In this document: one piece after another, positions 62,296 through 64,000 of the stretch | Position numbering within the stretch: the stretch's first letter is position 1 | How the letters are laid out: the number at the start of each line of letters is the position of its first letter | NCBI RefSeq assembly: GCF_007641255.1 | Contig: NZ_CP036259.1 | Location: 1,860,001-1,924,000, forward strand | Source of the DNA: Sporomusa termitida | GTDB lineage: Bacteria; Bacillota; Negativicutes; Sporomusales; Sporomusaceae | Direction of reading: 5' to 3' | Length of the DNA stretch: 64,000 bases | The notes under the pieces: generated by a model | The model's database searches: none | Seen by the model: the letters and a program-made list of their open reading frames with translations, nothing else | Told to the model about the DNA's origin: nothing | Program-made: the position numbers and the translations under genes

Positions 62296-62823
62296 GTGAG
62301 CAGTACCAACTTGGGTGAAGAAATAAAAGACTGGATCATCTCTATTCTCATCGCCATAGTTCTGGCTTTTTTTATCCGGTATTTTATTGTGGAGCTGTAT
62401 ATGGTCGAAGGACCGTCCATGCGGCCGACACTGGTAAATGGCGAACGGCTTATTGTTAATAAATTTATTTACCGGTTTAAAACCCCCGAACGGGGCGAAG
62501 TGCTGGTATTCCGTTATCCCCGTGACCCCAGCCGCGATTTTATTAAACGTGTAATCGCCGTAGCCGGGGATACTGTCGAGATAAAAGATGGCAGGGTGTT
62601 TGTTAACGGACAGCTTTTAAATGAGTCTTATATCTTGGAACGCACCCGTGGTTCCTACCCGGCGGCCACAGTGCCCGAAGGGCACGTCTATGTAATGGGC
62701 GATAACCGTAATAACTCTGAGGACAGCCGCTTTAAAGATGTCGGCTTTGTGTCCCTCGAATTAATTAAAGGCAAAGCAGTTATGGTTTTTTGGCCGATTG
62801 ACCACATAAAAACATTACCGTAG
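62296..62823 (+). CDS. lepB: Signal peptidase I
   Basis: This membrane protease removes signal peptides from exported proteins. One N-terminal membrane helix (about residues 13-34) precedes the catalytic dyad S41 (EGPSMRPTL) and K84 (DFIKRVIAVAGD); GDNRNNSEDSR is the C-terminal signature. At 175 residues it is the short Gram-positive form. The start is GTG after AAAGGAGG. Confidence 0.94.
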   Translation: MSSTNLGEEIKDWIISILIAIVLAFFIRYFIVELYMVEGPSMRPTLVNGERLIVNKFIYRFKTPERGEVLVFRYPRDPSRDFIKRVIAVAGDTVEIKDGRVFVNGQLLNESYILERTRGSYPAATVPEGHVYVMGDNRNNSEDSRFKDVGFVSLELIKGKAVMVFWPIDHIKTLP

Positions 62824-62867
62824 CTGTACACTATAGTATCCGGTTGCTTAGGTAAGGAGTTGACTTA

Positions 62868-63734
62868 ATGCACATTCACTGGTTTCCCGGTCATATGGCC
62901 AAAGCGCAGCGGATGATCCGTGAACAGTTAAGTCTTATTGATGTTGTCATTGAGCTGTTAGACGCACGTATTCCAGTAAGCAGTGCGAATCCGGTTATAA
63001 CCGAGCTTGTTGGCACAAAACCCAGGGTGGTGGCGCTCAATAAGTCAGACCTGGCGGAGCCGGCGCGTACGGCTGAGTGGCTGCAGCATTTCCGCGGCCG
63101 GGGATTTACCACCGCCCTGTTAGATGCTGCCAGTGGCAAGGGGTCTAAGGAATTGGTAAACAGGGTTGAGGCCGAAGCCGGTGAGAAGCTGGCCAGGCTG
63201 ATGGCCAAAGGGATTAAGGGCCGGGCTGTCCGGGCTATGATTCTGGGTATCCCGAATGTGGGAAAATCTTCGCTCATTAACCGGCTGCTTGGTACCGCAA
63301 CGGCGAAAACCGGTGACAAACCCGGCGTAACACGGGGACAGCAATGGCTTAAGGTGGGTAAGAATCTTGAGTTATTAGATACTCCCGGCGTTTTATGGCC
63401 CAGAATGGATGATCAGGAGGTCGCCTTTAAATTAGCCGTTACAGGTGCGATTAAAGATGATATCTATGATATGGAAAAGGTTATCCTGAAACTTTTATGC
63501 ATTCTCAGAGAACAGTATGCTAACCGTCTATGTGAGCGGTATAAACTGAGTGAAGCCGGATTGCCGGCGGAAGCCGGTGAACTCCTGACTTTGATAGGGA
63601 CTAAACGGGGTTGTCTGAAGGTCGGCGGGATTGTTGATCACGACAAAGTCAGAAGAATCATTCTGACTGACTTTCGTGCAGGCAAGCTTGGCCAGTTTAC
63701 ACTTGATCATCCTGATCAGCTGACTGCAGATTAA
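62868..63734 (+). CDS. rbgA: Ribosome biogenesis GTPase RbgA (YlqF)
   Basis: RbgA is a circularly permuted GTPase for late 50S assembly. The order is G4 (LNKSDL, about residue 56), then G1 (GIPNVGKSSLINRL, about 127), then G3 (LDTPGVLWP), which proves the permutation. The HWFPGHMAKAQR start and a C-terminal RNA-binding part are typical. It has 288 residues. AAGGAG precedes the ATG. Confidence 0.95.
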   Translation: MHIHWFPGHMAKAQRMIREQLSLIDVVIELLDARIPVSSANPVITELVGTKPRVVALNKSDLAEPARTAEWLQHFRGRGFTTALLDAASGKGSKELVNRVEAEAGEKLARLMAKGIKGRAVRAMILGIPNVGKSSLINRLLGTATAKTGDKPGVTRGQQWLKVGKNLELLDTPGVLWPRMDDQEVAFKLAVTGAIKDDIYDMEKVILKLLCILREQYANRLCERYKLSEAGLPAEAGELLTLIGTKRGCLKVGGIVDHDKVRRIILTDFRAGKLGQFTLDHPDQLTAD

Positions 63735-63782
63735 TTTGATAAGACCGGTAACTGAACGGCATTTGTGCCCCGGTTATCCAAT

Positions 63783-63820
63783 GAACGGCTAGTGATTTGC
63801 GGCCGTTCTATTATTTTTTC
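63783..63820 (+). terminator. Terminator after rbgA
   Basis: GAACGGC (63783-63789) and GCCGTTC (63802-63808) form a perfect 7-bp stem, followed by TATTATTTTTTC. Confidence 0.8.
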
Positions 63821-63830
63821 ACTTGCACTG

Positions 63831-63870
63831 AGGCCCGGCGAACGCCGTGTTTGCTTGCCCTAAGCCAAGT
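63831..63870 (+). repeat. Interspersed short repeat, copy D (divergent)
   Basis: Contains the hairpin CGGCG-AA-CGCCG (63836-63847) followed by TGTTTGC and CCCTAAGCC, like the end of copies A-C. The similarity is lower than among the others. Confidence 0.4.
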
Positions 63871-63944
63871 TTTCTAAACTGGCAGGCAGGATTAGTTGAA
63901 TCTATAGAGAATAAGTAAAGCAGCTTTAGCGGGGAGGGCGTAGC

Positions 63945-64000
63945 GTGGATACAAGACAGATGACCGTGGCCCAGATTACGACATTATTGTCGCAGCCTGA
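63945..64000 (+). CDS. rnhB: Start of probable ribonuclease HII gene (partial)
   Basis: GTG at 63945, seven bases after GGGGAGGG, opens a frame to the window end: MDTRQMTVAQITTLLSQP. A TVxxIxxLL start is common in Firmicute RNase HII, and rnhB follows rbgA in Bacillus. With only 18 residues visible the call rests mainly on context. An ATG at 63960 is an alternative start. Confidence 0.5.
   Translation, partial: MDTRQMTVAQITTLLSQP

Noticed and set aside
1-64000. CRISPR arrays, prophage, insertion sequences or defence systems
   Set aside because: No regularly spaced short repeats, transposase, integrase or known defence genes were seen; the 122-bp tandem units have no variable spacers.

Overview
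The window is a stretch of chromosome from an endospore-forming, anaerobic Firmicute with intermediate GC. The sequence shows spoVD, spoIIGA, sigE, sigG, spoIIR, spoVS, ylbJ and a YlmC/YmxH gene, an oxygen-sensitive class III ribonucleotide reductase, and a MurE with the DNPR motif of meso-diaminopimelate-type walls. I infer a member of the Negativicutes (Sporomusa/Pelosinus-like) from gene order and protein style. Nothing in the window, such as LPS genes, proves the class. No phage, transposase, CRISPR array or plasmid function is visible.

Layout. 0-18 kb is a dcw cell-wall and division cluster on the + strand: spoVD-murE-murF-mraY-murD-ftsW-murG-murC-murA-ddl, then a 0.5 kb gap with a terminator and three tandem 122-bp repeats, then ftsQ-DUF881-sbp-ftsA-ftsZ. 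18.4-21.6 kb holds the compartment-signalling genes of sporulation, spoIIGA-sigE-sigG-spoIIR. 21.7-25.7 kb has a possible structured RNA, a minus-strand ylmC/ymxH-like gene, and nrdR-nrdD-nrdG behind two NrdR boxes three helical turns apart. 25.9-30.4 kb is a patch of poorly known genes: a B12-type radical SAM protein, DUF2164, a DUF6173-like protein, a membrane protein and three small ORFs. 30.5-32.7 kb is a P1B-4 metal ATPase with a consensus promoter, a palindromic operator and a structured leader. 32.7-40 kb mixes interspersed short repeats, tRNA-Pro(CGG), an NlpC/P60 hydrolase, rsmD-coaD, a coiled-coil protein, ylbJ, a patatin-like phospholipase, tmcAL, and a MITE-like inverted-repeat element just before ackA.

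41.4-50 kb is the type II fatty-acid operon: yceD-rpmF, fapR-plsX-fabH-fabK-fabD-fabG-acpP, a second FabK-like flavoprotein, then fabF. It runs into rnc, an Elp3-like radical SAM gene, spoVS (strong sigma-H-type promoter), smc-ftsY, ylxM-ffh-rpsP-khpA-ylqD-rimM-trmD, a SPOUT-like methyltransferase, rplS (with an L19-type leader), lepB, rbgA and the first codons of a probable rnhB. This last part is the usual Firmicute SRP/ribosome block.

The genes work together mainly in envelope building and division (mur, fts, fab, smc, ftsY/ffh, lepB), ribosome biogenesis (rpsP, rplS, rpmF, rimM, trmD, rsmD, rbgA) and the switch to sporulation. Most genes are ordinary core genes. The parts that deserve a second look are non-coding: the 122-bp repeats, the short interspersed repeats with a covarying hairpin, the MITE-like element, the RNA candidate at 21.8 kb, the metal ATPase leader, and the sporulation promoters before sigG and spoVS. 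Promoters, terminators and starts were called by eye from consensus and base pairing; nothing was computed or searched.
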